NCBI GenBank assembly: GCA_012735245.1
Contig: JAAYHU010000010.1
Location: forward strand, 1 to 40,054
Source of the DNA: Tissierellia bacterium
GTDB lineage: Bacteria > Bacillota > Clostridia > Tissierellales > Tissierellaceae
DNA length: 40,054 nucleotides
Direction: 5' to 3'
In this document: positions 9,266-17,330 of the stretch, in pieces
How the letters are laid out: every line of letters starts with the position of its first letter
Numbering within the stretch: position 1 is the stretch's first letter
Program-made: the position numbers and the translations under genes
Notes under the pieces: model-generated
The model's database searches: none
What the model was told of the DNA's origin: nothing
Seen by the model: the letters and a program-made list of their open reading frames with translations, nothing else

Positions 9266-9290
9266 AAAAAAAAGGATGACAAAGTCATCC
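9266..9290 (-). terminator. Terminator of the long envelope/transketolase operon
   Basis: On the minus strand GGATGAC TTT GTCATCC (9274-9290) precedes a run of eight T. An extra GGATGACTTT copy sits directly upstream (9291-9301), overlapping the stop codon, and could pair with the same 3' arm as an alternative hairpin. Confidence 0.85.
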
Positions 9291-9300
9291 CAAAGTCATC

Positions 9301-10227
9301 CTATAAGAGTTTAGCCTTATTTACTATATTATCTACACTTAAGCCATATTTGTCTAGGAGTTCAAAACCATCCCCCGATTCTCCAAAGGTGTCCATGGTT
9401 CCAATCCTTATAACCTTTGTTGGATGGCTTTCTGCAACTACTTCTGCCACTGCTGAACCTAAGCCGCCAATTATACTATGTTCTTCCACAGTTATTATTC
9501 CCTTAGTTTCCTTCGCTGCCTTGATTATTATATCCTTGTCTATAGGCTTTATTGTAGATATATTTATAACCCTTGCTGAAATTCCTTCCTCCATCAATCT
9601 TTCACTGGCCCTTAAGGCCCTTTCTACCATTACACCTGTGGCTATAATTGTTATGTCTTTCCCATCCTTAAGTTGAACACCTTTGCCTAATTGGAATTCA
9701 TAGTTTTCATCAAATATTACTGGCACCTTTGCCCTTCCAAGCCTAATATATACTGGCCCATCATATTCTACAGCCTTAAATATGCATTGTTTAGTTTCTA
9801 CAGCATCTGCAGGACAAAGAACCACCATATTAGGTAAGGTCCTCATAAGGCTTATATCCTCTAAGGCCTGATGGGTAGCCCCATCTTCACCAACTGTTAA
9901 GCCTGCATGAGTAGCTGCAATTTTAACATTTAGCCTTGGATAGCATACTGAATTTCTAATGATCTCAAAGGCTCTACCTGTGGCAAACATGGCAAATGAA
10001 CTGGCAAATGGAATCTTACCTGCTGTGGCCAGACCTGCTGCTGTACCTATTAGGTTCTGTTCTGCTATACCTACATTGAAAAACCTATTGGGGAAAGCTT
10101 TTTGAAAAACAGATGTTTTAGTAGAACCTGACAAGTCTGCATCTAGTACCACAATATTTTCATTTATTTCTCCCAACTCCTTTAAGGCCTCTCCATAGGC
10201 ATCCCTAGTAGCTATCATCTTAGTCAT
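9301..10227 (-). CDS. Transketolase, C-terminal subunit
   Basis: This is the C-terminal half of a split transketolase, 308 residues, carrying the pyrimidine-binding (PYR) and C-terminal domains. The invariant catalytic Glu is E56 in [26 protein letters not shown] and the [10 protein letters not shown] region are typical. It pairs with the N-terminal subunit encoded just upstream, with an 8-bp overlap, and the ribosome site GGAGGTGG lies inside the partner's end. The two proteins form the active TPP enzyme, which moves two-carbon units between sugar phosphates in the non-oxidative pentose phosphate pathway. It is the last gene of the envelope operon, right before the terminator. Confidence 0.94.
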   Translation of the reverse strand: MTKMIATRDAYGEALKELGEINENIVVLDADLSGSTKTSVFQKAFPNRFFNVGIAEQNLIGTAAGLATAGKIPFASSFAMFATGRAFEIIRNSVCYPRLNVKIAATHAGLTVGEDGATHQALEDISLMRTLPNMVVLCPADAVETKQCIFKAVEYDGPVYIRLGRAKVPVIFDENYEFQLGKGVQLKDGKDITIIATGVMVERALRASERLMEEGISARVINISTIKPIDKDIIIKAAKETKGIITVEEHSIIGGLGSAVAEVVAESHPTKVIRIGTMDTFGESGDGFELLDKYGLSVDNIVNKAKLL

Positions 10228-11035
10228 CTAATCCACCTCCCAATTCCTCAATTGCCTTAGCTGCTTCTTCAGCTGATGGAGCCTTTCCATGCCAACCTAC
10301 TTGGTTTTCCATAAAGGACACACCTTTTCCTTTAATGGTATCTGCAATTATCATAGTAGGCTTGCCCTTAGTCCTTTTAGCTTCTTCTATTGCACCAAAT
10401 ATTTCATCAAAGGAATGTCCATCAATTTTAATAACATGCCAGCCAAAGGCTTTAAACTTTTCATCTATGGGTTCAATATTCATTATATCCTGGGTCTTCC
10501 CATCTATTTGAAGGCCATTGTGGTCTAAAAATACCGTAAGGTTGTCTAGTTTATAATGGGCTGCTAACATTGCTGCCTCCCAAATCATACCTTCTTGGCT
10601 TTCCCCATCTCCTATCATTGCATATACCCTATAATCCTTATTGTCCAATTTACCTGCCAATGCCATTCCATTGGCTGCAGCTAAGCCCTGGCCTAAGGAA
10701 CCTGTAGTCATATCAACACCAGGAGTCTCCTTCATATCAGGATGTCCTTGCAGCATTGAATCTATTTTCCTAAAATTATCTAATTCTTCCTTGGGGAAAA
10801 ATCCTCTTTCTGCTAGGGTAGCATATAGGACTGGGGTTCCATGACCCTTAGATAGTACAAATCTATCCCTATCCTCCCATTTTGGATTATTTGGGTCTAT
10901 CCTCATTTCTTTAAAATATAGGGCTGTAAATATTTCTACTGCTGACAGTGAGCCTCCTGGATGGCCTGATTTGGCTTTTTCCAGCATTTTAATAATATTT
11001 ATCCTGATTCTTTTTGCAATTCCTTCCAATTCCAT
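10220..11035 (-). CDS. Transketolase, N-terminal subunit
   Basis: This is the TPP pyrophosphate-binding (PP) half of a split transketolase, 271 residues. H25 in SGHPGGSLS and H65 in LSKGHG match the phosphate/TPP-contact histidines. The Mg-TPP motif starts with GDGESQEG at 142-149 and closes with N173 in [10 protein letters not shown]. It is translated with the C-terminal subunit gene (8-bp overlap). It follows the YitT gene by 15 bp on the same strand, so it appears co-transcribed with the envelope genes. Split transketolases are common in Clostridia; the neighbourhood is what is unusual here. Confidence 0.94.
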   Translation of the reverse strand: MELEGIAKRIRINIIKMLEKAKSGHPGGSLSAVEIFTALYFKEMRIDPNNPKWEDRDRFVLSKGHGTPVLYATLAERGFFPKEELDNFRKIDSMLQGHPDMKETPGVDMTTGSLGQGLAAANGMALAGKLDNKDYRVYAMIGDGESQEGMIWEAAMLAAHYKLDNLTVFLDHNGLQIDGKTQDIMNIEPIDEKFKAFGWHVIKIDGHSFDEIFGAIEEAKRTKGKPTMIIADTIKGKGVSFMENQVGWHGKAPSAEEAAKAIEELGGGLDD

Positions 11036-11050
11036 TTTATCCCTCCTATA

Positions 11051-11902
11051 TTACATCTCTTTAAAGCCTTCACCTAAGACTTCATAGATCTCAGATACCA
11101 TGACAAAGGCTTTTGGATCTACTTCCTTTACAATTTGCTTCACCTTTGAAAACTGTGCCCTATTAACTACACACATGAGAACTTCCTTTTCTTCTTTTGT
11201 ATACATACCTTTTCCCTTTAATGAAGTAACTCCCCTGTGCAATTCAATCATAAGCCTTTTACTGACTTCATCAGGTTTATCAGTAACTATTATAAAGCCC
11301 TTTAGGTACCCTATACCTTCCAATATGGCATCTGCCACCTTCATGACAACGAACATTGATACTATTGAGTAAAGTGAAGTTTCTATTTTCTTGTCTACTA
11401 GGCCTGCAAAGACTACTACAAACAAATCGATTATTGTCATAAAGGTCACTATACTTAAATGGGGAAATTTATTATTTAAAATAGTTCCGGCTAAATCGGT
11501 ACCACCAGTGGTACCTCCAAATTTAAATACAATACCTAGGCCTATACCCATTAATACTCCTCCAAAAATGGCTGAAAGGAATATGTCATGGGTTAGTACC
11601 TCCGAAGGTAAAAACCTTAAGAATAAAGACAATAAGACAGTAGAATATACAGTCTTTATGGCAGTAGACTTTCCTAAGGTTTTCAAACCTATAAGAAATA
11701 AAGGGATATTTATTGCTAAATTTGTTACATAAATGGGAATCTTAGAGAGTTTGTTTATAACTACTGCAAATCCTGTAACTCCTCCAGGAGCAATGGTATT
11801 TGGACCTAGGAAATACTCTAAGCTAATGGCCATAATAAGCACACCTATGGCCAAGAATATATAGGAAAAAAATGCCCTGTACCATCTTTCATCTTTTGCC
11901 AT
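11051..11902 (-). CDS. YitT family membrane protein
   Basis: This is an integral membrane protein of 283 residues. About five or six hydrophobic helices lie in residues 10-200, with small-residue-rich segments such as GPNTIAPGGVTGFAVV and FKFGGTTGGTDLAG that are hallmarks of the YitT/DUF161 family. A soluble C-terminal DUF2179 domain (about 205-280) contains the LHRGVTSLKGKGMYTKEEKEVL stretch, like PII-type ferredoxin-fold regulators. Substrate and role are not established for the family; transport has been suggested. It lies 12 bp after the TagA-type gene and 15 bp before transketolase, so it belongs to the operon. A GGATGTGAG ribosome site precedes the ATG. Confidence 0.9.
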   Translation of the reverse strand: MAKDERWYRAFFSYIFLAIGVLIMAISLEYFLGPNTIAPGGVTGFAVVINKLSKIPIYVTNLAINIPLFLIGLKTLGKSTAIKTVYSTVLLSLFLRFLPSEVLTHDIFLSAIFGGVLMGIGLGIVFKFGGTTGGTDLAGTILNNKFPHLSIVTFMTIIDLFVVVFAGLVDKKIETSLYSIVSMFVVMKVADAILEGIGYLKGFIIVTDKPDEVSKRLMIELHRGVTSLKGKGMYTKEEKEVLMCVVNRAQFSKVKQIVKEVDPKAFVMVSEIYEVLGEGFKEM

Positions 11903-11914
11903 AAACTCACATCC

Positions 11915-12670
11915 TTATTTTACTACATCTTTGGAGAATATAACTTGCAGCATGAATTTAGGTAAAATAATCTGTCTTTTTATCCTGGAAGGCTCCCTTA
12001 ACAATCTATGGAGCCATTCGAAGCCCAGCTTTCTTATAATGTCAGGCGTAGGCTTTAGATTTCCAGACAATATATCCATTACTCCACCATTTCCAATAAT
12101 AACCTTTCCCTTTATTTTGTCCTTGTTAGTGTCTATCCAAATCTCCTGTTTAGGAAAGCCAAGGCCTACAAAAATTATATCTGGCTTAGTTGCATTGATG
12201 TCTTCAATTATCTTTCTTTCTTCTTCATGGCCTGTATTGCCATTGTGGCTACCTTTAAAATACCCATGATGGTATCCTGCTATTCTTATGTTTGGGTAGT
12301 CTTTATTAATATTTTCAGCAGCCTTCCTTGCAACTCCTTCCCTGCCTCCAAGTAGATATAGGCCAAGTCCATCTTCATTAGCTAAATCCAATAGTTTAAG
12401 GGAAAGATCATAGCCTGTTACCCTTTCCTTTAGGGGCTTCTTCTTAAGCCTGGAGGCATATATTAGACCAATTCCATCGGCAGTGATTAAGTCACCCTTA
12501 TTTAACAAGCCTCTTAGTTTTTCATTTTCCTTTGCTCCCATTACTATTTCAGGATTTGGAGTATAGATGGCCTTTAAACTGTCTCCTTCCAAAAAAGACT
12601 TTACCTTATCTACTGCCTCTTGAAAGCTAAGATTATGTATCCTTACTCCAAAAATCTCTATATATTCCAT
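11915..12670 (-). CDS. WecG/TagA/CpsF family glycosyltransferase
   Basis: This is a predicted membrane-associated enzyme that adds N-acetylmannosamine (beta-1,4) to GlcNAc-PP-undecaprenol, the committed step of wall teichoic acid or secondary wall polymer linkage units. It has 251 residues. TPNPEIV starts at T37, and TADGIGLIYASRL carries D65. These positions match the catalytic Thr and Asp described for a thermophilic clostridial TagA. VGLGFPKQEIWI and GNGGVMDILSGN follow, and a basic C-terminal tail (LHRLLREPSRIKRQ) fits the membrane-targeting appendage. It clusters with CsaB, an O-antigen-type polymerase and LtaS-like enzyme, which supports a wall-polymer role. Confidence 0.93.
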   Translation of the reverse strand: MEYIEIFGVRIHNLSFQEAVDKVKSFLEGDSLKAIYTPNPEIVMGAKENEKLRGLLNKGDLITADGIGLIYASRLKKKPLKERVTGYDLSLKLLDLANEDGLGLYLLGGREGVARKAAENINKDYPNIRIAGYHHGYFKGSHNGNTGHEEERKIIEDINATKPDIIFVGLGFPKQEIWIDTNKDKIKGKVIIGNGGVMDILSGNLKPTPDIIRKLGFEWLHRLLREPSRIKRQIILPKFMLQVIFSKDVVK

Positions 12671-12687
12671 CTAATCACCTGTAATAT

Positions 12688-13158
12688 TTATTTAATTTCA
12701 TAATCTCCCTTTACTAGCCAATAAGTATGGGTAACTGAATATGCCCCCCTACTATCAGTTCTAGGAATAATGAGGAGATGATTTTGTTCTATTTCTTCAT
12801 TCATTTTTAAGTCTCTACCTGCAGTTACATCAGTCACTCCATTTTCAATTCCACTTTTCACTATTGAAATTGCAGTTGCCCTACCTGACCTTAAAATGAT
12901 TTCAGTTCCTCCATAGCATATTAAAGATTTCCCTTCTGGGACTTCTACTACTGCCCATGCTCCTTCAACCACTGAAGAATTGCTTCCATTTACCTTCTGG
13001 TCTATATACTCCATTAGCTCTTCTATTTTTTTCTCTACGAAGCTTTTAGAAACTAAGGGGTCAGCTTCTGAACCTGGTTCCATAAAGGCTGTTGTCCCTC
13101 CAAAAATAATAAAGGCTATGGATAATCCTAGAACAATTATGTTAAAAACCTTCTTCAT
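12688..13158 (-). CDS. Conserved exported protein of unknown function
   Basis: The protein has 156 residues. An N-terminal hydrophobic segment (about 5-25) is a signal peptide or anchor. A short helical part (about 40-56) leads into a small beta-rich domain with GTEIILRSGRATAI, TDVTAGRDL and NHLLIIPRTDSRG. I have seen this pattern in clostridial hypothetical proteins, often near cell-wall genes, but know no function. It lies 2 bp after csaB and 17 bp before the TagA-type gene, so it is in the envelope operon. GGGAGGACTGAAG precedes the ATG. A surface or wall-associated role is only inferred from location and the signal peptide. Confidence 0.75.
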   Translation of the reverse strand: MKKVFNIIVLGLSIAFIIFGGTTAFMEPGSEADPLVSKSFVEKKIEELMEYIDQKVNGSNSSVVEGAWAVVEVPEGKSLICYGGTEIILRSGRATAISIVKSGIENGVTDVTAGRDLKMNEEIEQNHLLIIPRTDSRGAYSVTHTYWLVKGDYEIK

Positions 13159-13160
13159 CT

Positions 13161-14225
13161 TCAGTCCTCCCTATTATGGATTAATTTCTTTAACACTTCC
13201 TCATTAATATGATTTAAATCAAGGATTTTTTTAGTGTTCTCTACTAAGGTTTCTTTATAGTCATCAATCTTACTATAAACCCTATTAAACTCCATTATCA
13301 ATGAGTCTAATGTAATATTATTTAAATCCTCAAAACATACTTGCCCTAAGTTTTTTGAGAAAATACTGACCTTGGGGTCATAGGATAAGGCTATAAAGGG
13401 CTTTTTAAAAATAGAGCTGAAAATTAGCCCATGTAATCTCATGCCTATAAACAATTGGCAAGAAGCGATTTCTGCCATTAGGTCCTCATAATCTAAATTC
13501 TCTAGCAGCTTCACCTTAGGACTATTTAAGTTTTTTTCAATACCTCTGAGGACCCTGTCGTCATTCCCCTTTTGGAAGGGAACTAAGGCTACACAAAAGC
13601 CCTCATTTGCCAAGTATTCAATAAACTTTTCTATTGTAATGATGAAGCCTTCATCATAAAACCATTTCCTTAAGTTAAATATAATCTTCTTAGGCTCTTC
13701 AACTACATTCTGTTCCATGTCTAGTGTAAATACTAAGTCGTTGCCTAAATATATATTATTTAAATCATGGGATTTCAAAAAGTTATAGGAAGCCTCGTCC
13801 CTTAGAACAATGGCATCTAAATGTTTCAAAATCCTCACTGTAAGCCTAAGGTATAAGCTATGCTTTAACGGGCCAATTCCATTGCCTAATAGGACTACTC
13901 TTTTGCCAAGGAGTTTTGATAAGCTTAATATTGTCAGGTAGTATATTAGGGACCTGTTGCTAGTTACATTTTGCAGCATAGAACCGCCGCCGCCTACTAC
14001 TATATCTGCCCTTTTTATTCCCTTTAAGATTTGAAAATACTTATTTCTACTGATTCCATTTATCCCATGAGTTTTTCGAGTGTTTTTAACACTATAAGTT
14101 ATTGCAGTAATTTCGGGATTGTCATATGTCTTATTTAATAGATTTATGGTTGCCTTAAGTAGCATTTCATCTCCAAGATTGTCTGAACCATAATAGCCTA
14201 CAATTAATATCTTAAGCCTCTTCAT
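13161..14225 (-). CDS. csaB: Polysaccharide pyruvyl transferase CsaB
   Basis: This enzyme adds a ketal-linked pyruvate from PEP to a wall polysaccharide, the modification recognised by SLH domains of S-layer proteins. It has 354 residues with a GT-B-like fold. The N-terminal VGYYGSDNLGDEMLL (nucleotide-fold loop), VVGGGGSMLQ, LLGNGIGPL and C-terminal MRLHGLIFS are all CsaB family marks. It overlaps nothing but is spaced only 2-3 bp from both neighbours. Its presence argues that the polymer built by this operon is a pyruvylated secondary cell-wall polymer, and that the cell carries SLH-anchored surface proteins. No SLH protein is in this window. Confidence 0.93.
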   Translation of the reverse strand: MKRLKILIVGYYGSDNLGDEMLLKATINLLNKTYDNPEITAITYSVKNTRKTHGINGISRNKYFQILKGIKRADIVVGGGGSMLQNVTSNRSLIYYLTILSLSKLLGKRVVLLGNGIGPLKHSLYLRLTVRILKHLDAIVLRDEASYNFLKSHDLNNIYLGNDLVFTLDMEQNVVEEPKKIIFNLRKWFYDEGFIITIEKFIEYLANEGFCVALVPFQKGNDDRVLRGIEKNLNSPKVKLLENLDYEDLMAEIASCQLFIGMRLHGLIFSSIFKKPFIALSYDPKVSIFSKNLGQVCFEDLNNITLDSLIMEFNRVYSKIDDYKETLVENTKKILDLNHINEEVLKKLIHNRED

Positions 14226-14227
14226 AT

Positions 14228-15289
14228 TTAATCCTCCAAGTAGACTTTGTAGACTTCTTCATATTTATCTACCATTTTTTCTACTGAATAGTTTTTCTCA
14301 ATATACTTCCTCTCCCATGAAAAATCTAAATCCAAGTTATTATCAAATAAAGAATTCAAGTCTCTACTTAAGGCTTCATAACTTATTTCTTCTGTATACC
14401 TGGCAGAGAAATTGTTAACTGCTGCAAAATCTATATTCTCTTCTTTAAGCAAGCCTAAATAGCCAAAAGTTCCAGCTAAGATAATTGGCAAGCCAAAGCA
14501 CATGGCCTCCAAAGCAGCCCTCCCTACTCCAACGAATACCTTGGCCTTTTTTAAAAATTTCGTTACGTCAGTTGTCTTGCCTGGAAGATGTATGTTTTCA
14601 TATCCCTTGGCTTCCCTTATTAGGTTTTCAAGTTCCCTTCCATCCCCAACTATGATAATTTCCCTATCCCTATTATTCTTTCCATATTCTATTAACAGCT
14701 TAGCAACTATTGAAGTATTTTCTTCTAGCCTGCTTATATGAACTATTGCCCTATTGTCACCAGGCAAATCATCGTCTTTAAACTTCTCCAGGTTAATCCC
14801 ATTCATAGTTCTATGAATATTTTCTTCCCTTACATCGTAATTGTCTAAGAGATATTTCTTCACTTCCTGGCTTACAGCAAAAACTTCATCGCCCCACCTA
14901 GTAATACGCCTTAGTAGGAAATTTACGTGAAATATCCCATGGGCAGTGGTGATCATTGTAAAGCCTAAGGATTTTTGCAATAAAGATAATATAAAGGCAG
15001 GAATTCTAGCATGGGCATGTACCAGTTTTATATCCTCTTCCTTAATGATTTTTTTCAGCAATTTTATTGATTTTAAAACTGCCATTGGCTTTTTTGTATG
15101 AAGGGGTACTGCAACAGTTTCAACCCCATGTTCTCTTAGTATAGGTTCATATACCCCACCCTTAGAGGCAACTATAACCCTATATCCCCTTTTCTTTAAC
15201 TCCAAAGATAATTCTACCACATGGGTCTCTGCTCCACCTATATCTAAACCCATAAGGGCCTGTAATATAACTTTTTTCCCTTTTTCCAT
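14228..15289 (-). CDS. Family 4-like glycosyltransferase
   Basis: This is a GT-B fold glycosyltransferase of 353 residues. The N-terminal acceptor domain has GLDIGGAETHVVELSLELK. The C-terminal donor domain has HISRLEE, IIVGDGRELENL and GRAALEAMCFGLPIILAG. The E-x7-type motif of GT4 enzymes seems present in part (ALEAM-CFGLP), without the usual second Glu, so its activity or donor cannot be predicted. It sits between a DUF4330 gene and csaB with gaps of 5 and 2 bp. It probably adds a sugar to the repeat unit of the wall polymer on the cytoplasmic face of the membrane. Confidence 0.88.
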   Translation of the reverse strand: MEKGKKVILQALMGLDIGGAETHVVELSLELKKRGYRVIVASKGGVYEPILREHGVETVAVPLHTKKPMAVLKSIKLLKKIIKEEDIKLVHAHARIPAFILSLLQKSLGFTMITTAHGIFHVNFLLRRITRWGDEVFAVSQEVKKYLLDNYDVREENIHRTMNGINLEKFKDDDLPGDNRAIVHISRLEENTSIVAKLLIEYGKNNRDREIIIVGDGRELENLIREAKGYENIHLPGKTTDVTKFLKKAKVFVGVGRAALEAMCFGLPIILAGTFGYLGLLKEENIDFAAVNNFSARYTEEISYEALSRDLNSLFDNNLDLDFSWERKYIEKNYSVEKMVDKYEEVYKVYLED

Positions 15290-15294
15290 AATAC

Positions 15295-15771
15295 CTACTC
15301 CTCTATGCTTTCAGTTATTGCAGAGAATAAGAGTCCAATAGTCTTATATTTTCCAGTGGAATTTACTTTAATTTCTGTAATACCCTCTGCAAAGTATCCA
15401 TTGGGCCTCTCAAGGACGTTACATTCTAGCACTAGGTAAATATTATATCTCTCTGGACTTCTAGTAAGTACAACTTCACCGTTATTTTTTATTAAGGGTA
15501 CATAGGATTCCTCCACTTGTATATCCTTAATTTTACCAAAGTAATAATTGGTTTCATCTGCATATACATTGTCTCCAACTTCAAGGGCTTTTACGGAAAA
15601 CTCTCTGACGTCTTCTATCTTTAGAACGACTTCCCTTTTCGTATTTATAACTTGATTTTCTCCAGATGACTTAGTAGGTAATATATTTTTTATCTTAATG
15701 CCAAGAACTACAAATATAGCCAAAACTATTAATATGATACTATAATCTATCCAATTTAATTTCCTCTTCAT
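15295..15771 (-). CDS. DUF4330 membrane-anchored protein, copy 2
   Basis: The protein has 158 residues. One N-terminal transmembrane helix (about 9-28) follows KRKLNWIDY, leaving a beta-rich extracytoplasmic domain. The domain has VLKIEDVREFSVKALEVGD, YYFGKIKDIQVE, and a strand set resembling VVLTRSPERYNIYLVLE. The adjacent upstream gene encodes a protein with the same layout, so the two are tandem paralogues. DUF4330 proteins are typically found beside csaB and O-antigen ligase genes. No enzymatic motif is visible. A structural or polymer-export role is only inferred from location. Confidence 0.82.
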   Translation of the reverse strand: MKRKLNWIDYSIILIVLAIFVVLGIKIKNILPTKSSGENQVINTKREVVLKIEDVREFSVKALEVGDNVYADETNYYFGKIKDIQVEESYVPLIKNNGEVVLTRSPERYNIYLVLECNVLERPNGYFAEGITEIKVNSTGKYKTIGLLFSAITESIEE

Positions 15772-15776
15772 ATCCC

Positions 15777-16241
15777 TTACCTCTCAATACCAATAATATA
15801 TCCAAAACTAGCAAAGCTCTTTCCTTTAATAGGGAGATAGGTGCCTACCCTTATTTCTTCCCTATCTACCTTTATAACATCATTTTCTATTATTGCATTG
15901 GCCTCTATATCAATTTCTACATTATACCTGTCTGGATATGGAACTAAAAGAATAACTCCTTTTTCCCTATCTTCAAATTCTTCCTTATAGGGTTTTACCC
16001 TAAAATCTTTAATCTTTCCAAGGTAATAATTTTTACTTGAATTATATACATCCTTACCTATTTCCAGCTGTTTAACGAACTCTTCTCCAACTTCAACAGT
16101 TTCAAAGGTATAAACTATTGGAATAGTGCTTTTTCCTTCATCTACCTTGCTTCTATAGGGGTTTATCAAAAAAAATATTCCAGCAACAAGGACTATAACT
16201 ATTAAAATATCTATGATTCCTATTTTCCTTAACCAGTTCAT
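15777..16241 (-). CDS. DUF4330 membrane-anchored protein, copy 1
   Basis: The protein has 154 residues, a paralogue of the next gene. A transmembrane helix (about 8-27) is followed by an extracytoplasmic domain with FETVEVGEEFVKQLEIGKD, YYLGKIKDFRVKPY, and ILLVPYPDRYNVEIDIE. The shared skeleton is [x]VG[x]nVY-YYxGKIKD, then P-RYN, and a final beta strand. Both N-termini are NWxx-[D/I]-IL-like and basic. It starts directly after the glycosyltransferase stop with a GGAGGTATTTAA site. Divergence between copies is large, so they probably have separate roles or form a heteromer. Function is unknown. Confidence 0.82.
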   Translation of the reverse strand: MNWLRKIGIIDILIVIVLVAGIFFLINPYRSKVDEGKSTIPIVYTFETVEVGEEFVKQLEIGKDVYNSSKNYYLGKIKDFRVKPYKEEFEDREKGVILLVPYPDRYNVEIDIEANAIIENDVIKVDREEIRVGTYLPIKGKSFASFGYIIGIER

Positions 16242-17330
16242 TTAAATACCTCCATAAATGTTCTCTATTTGTTTTACCATTTCTTCTACAGTAAATTTAG
16301 TCTTTACTTTTTCAAAGGCATTTTCCCCTAAGGTAGTTCTTAAACCCTTATCCTCCATTAGCTTAAGTAGTTTTTCAGAAAAGTCCTCATAATCCATAAA
16401 ATCTACTAAATAACCGTCTACTCCATCATCTATAACTTCATTAATCCCATCAATATCAAAGGCAACTACAGGCTTTTTATGGGAAAAGGCCTCCAAGGCT
16501 GCAAAGGATAAGGCCTCTGAATTAGATGTATTTACGATAATATCTGACAGGCTATAGATTTCATCTATGGCATTTACATGGCCTAAAAAGACAACTGGCA
16601 ATTCCTTTTCCCTTGCATAGTCTTCTAACTTCGTTCGATTTGACCCATCTCCTGCAAAGACCACTGTAAAAGCCTCTGCTTTTTCCTTCAATAATTCAGT
16701 AATCTTTAGCATATGGTCCTGCCCCTTTACAGGGTCTAACCTTCCAACTAAGGTAATGATTATATCCTCTTTTGAAATATTATATTTGTCCTTTAATTTA
16801 TCTACATCATAGGATTTCCTCGGCAGTTCAACTCCATTATACACTAAATAGATATCCTCTTTCCTTTCCCCTTCAGCAATTAAATTTTTCTTTACTGCCT
16901 TAGATACAGCTATTACCCTATTAGATAGTATCCTGCTTAGGGACACTTTTACAAGCTTTTTTAAGCCCTTTATTTCAGGTAATAGACTATGCCTTGTATA
17001 AAACACTTTATTTATCCCTCTTAAATAGGCTGCTACTCTAGCAGATAAGCAGGCATGGGAATGTATTATATCAGGCCTAATTTCCTTCATTACTTTTACA
17101 AGCCTTCTCAGGCCTAAGAAGCTAAAGGATTTAGCATTTATCCCATCTATTTCAATTATATTTATATTATCTATCTGTCCAATAATGGTAGTAAGTAAAC
17201 TGCCCTTTGGTACAACTACTATTATTTGAAACCTATTCTTATCTATATATTTACAAATCTGGACTAAGTATTTTCCTGCTCCACCAAATTTAGAATCGGA
17301 AACAACATGCATAACCTTTATCTTATTCAT
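16242..17330 (-). CDS. Family 4 glycosyltransferase
   Basis: This is a retaining GT4 enzyme of 362 residues. The N-terminal HVVSDSKFGGAGKYLVQ glycine loop and IIHSHACLSARVAAYL belong to the acceptor half. The donor half has LVGRLDPVKGQDHML, VFAGDGSNRTKLE and the E-x7-E motif in SEALSFAALEAFSHKKPVVAF. I place the start at the ATG at 17330 (MNKIKVMHVV) because GGAAGTGGACA precedes it and the upstream 12 in-frame residues are inside the previous gene. It overlaps the O-antigen ligase gene by 8 bp, indicating coupling. Its likely job is to add a sugar to a lipid-linked wall polymer precursor. Confidence 0.9.
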   Translation of the reverse strand: MNKIKVMHVVSDSKFGGAGKYLVQICKYIDKNRFQIIVVVPKGSLLTTIIGQIDNINIIEIDGINAKSFSFLGLRRLVKVMKEIRPDIIHSHACLSARVAAYLRGINKVFYTRHSLLPEIKGLKKLVKVSLSRILSNRVIAVSKAVKKNLIAEGERKEDIYLVYNGVELPRKSYDVDKLKDKYNISKEDIIITLVGRLDPVKGQDHMLKITELLKEKAEAFTVVFAGDGSNRTKLEDYAREKELPVVFLGHVNAIDEIYSLSDIIVNTSNSEALSFAALEAFSHKKPVVAFDIDGINEVIDDGVDGYLVDFMDYEDFSEKLLKLMEDKGLRTTLGENAFEKVKTKFTVEEMVKQIENIYGGI

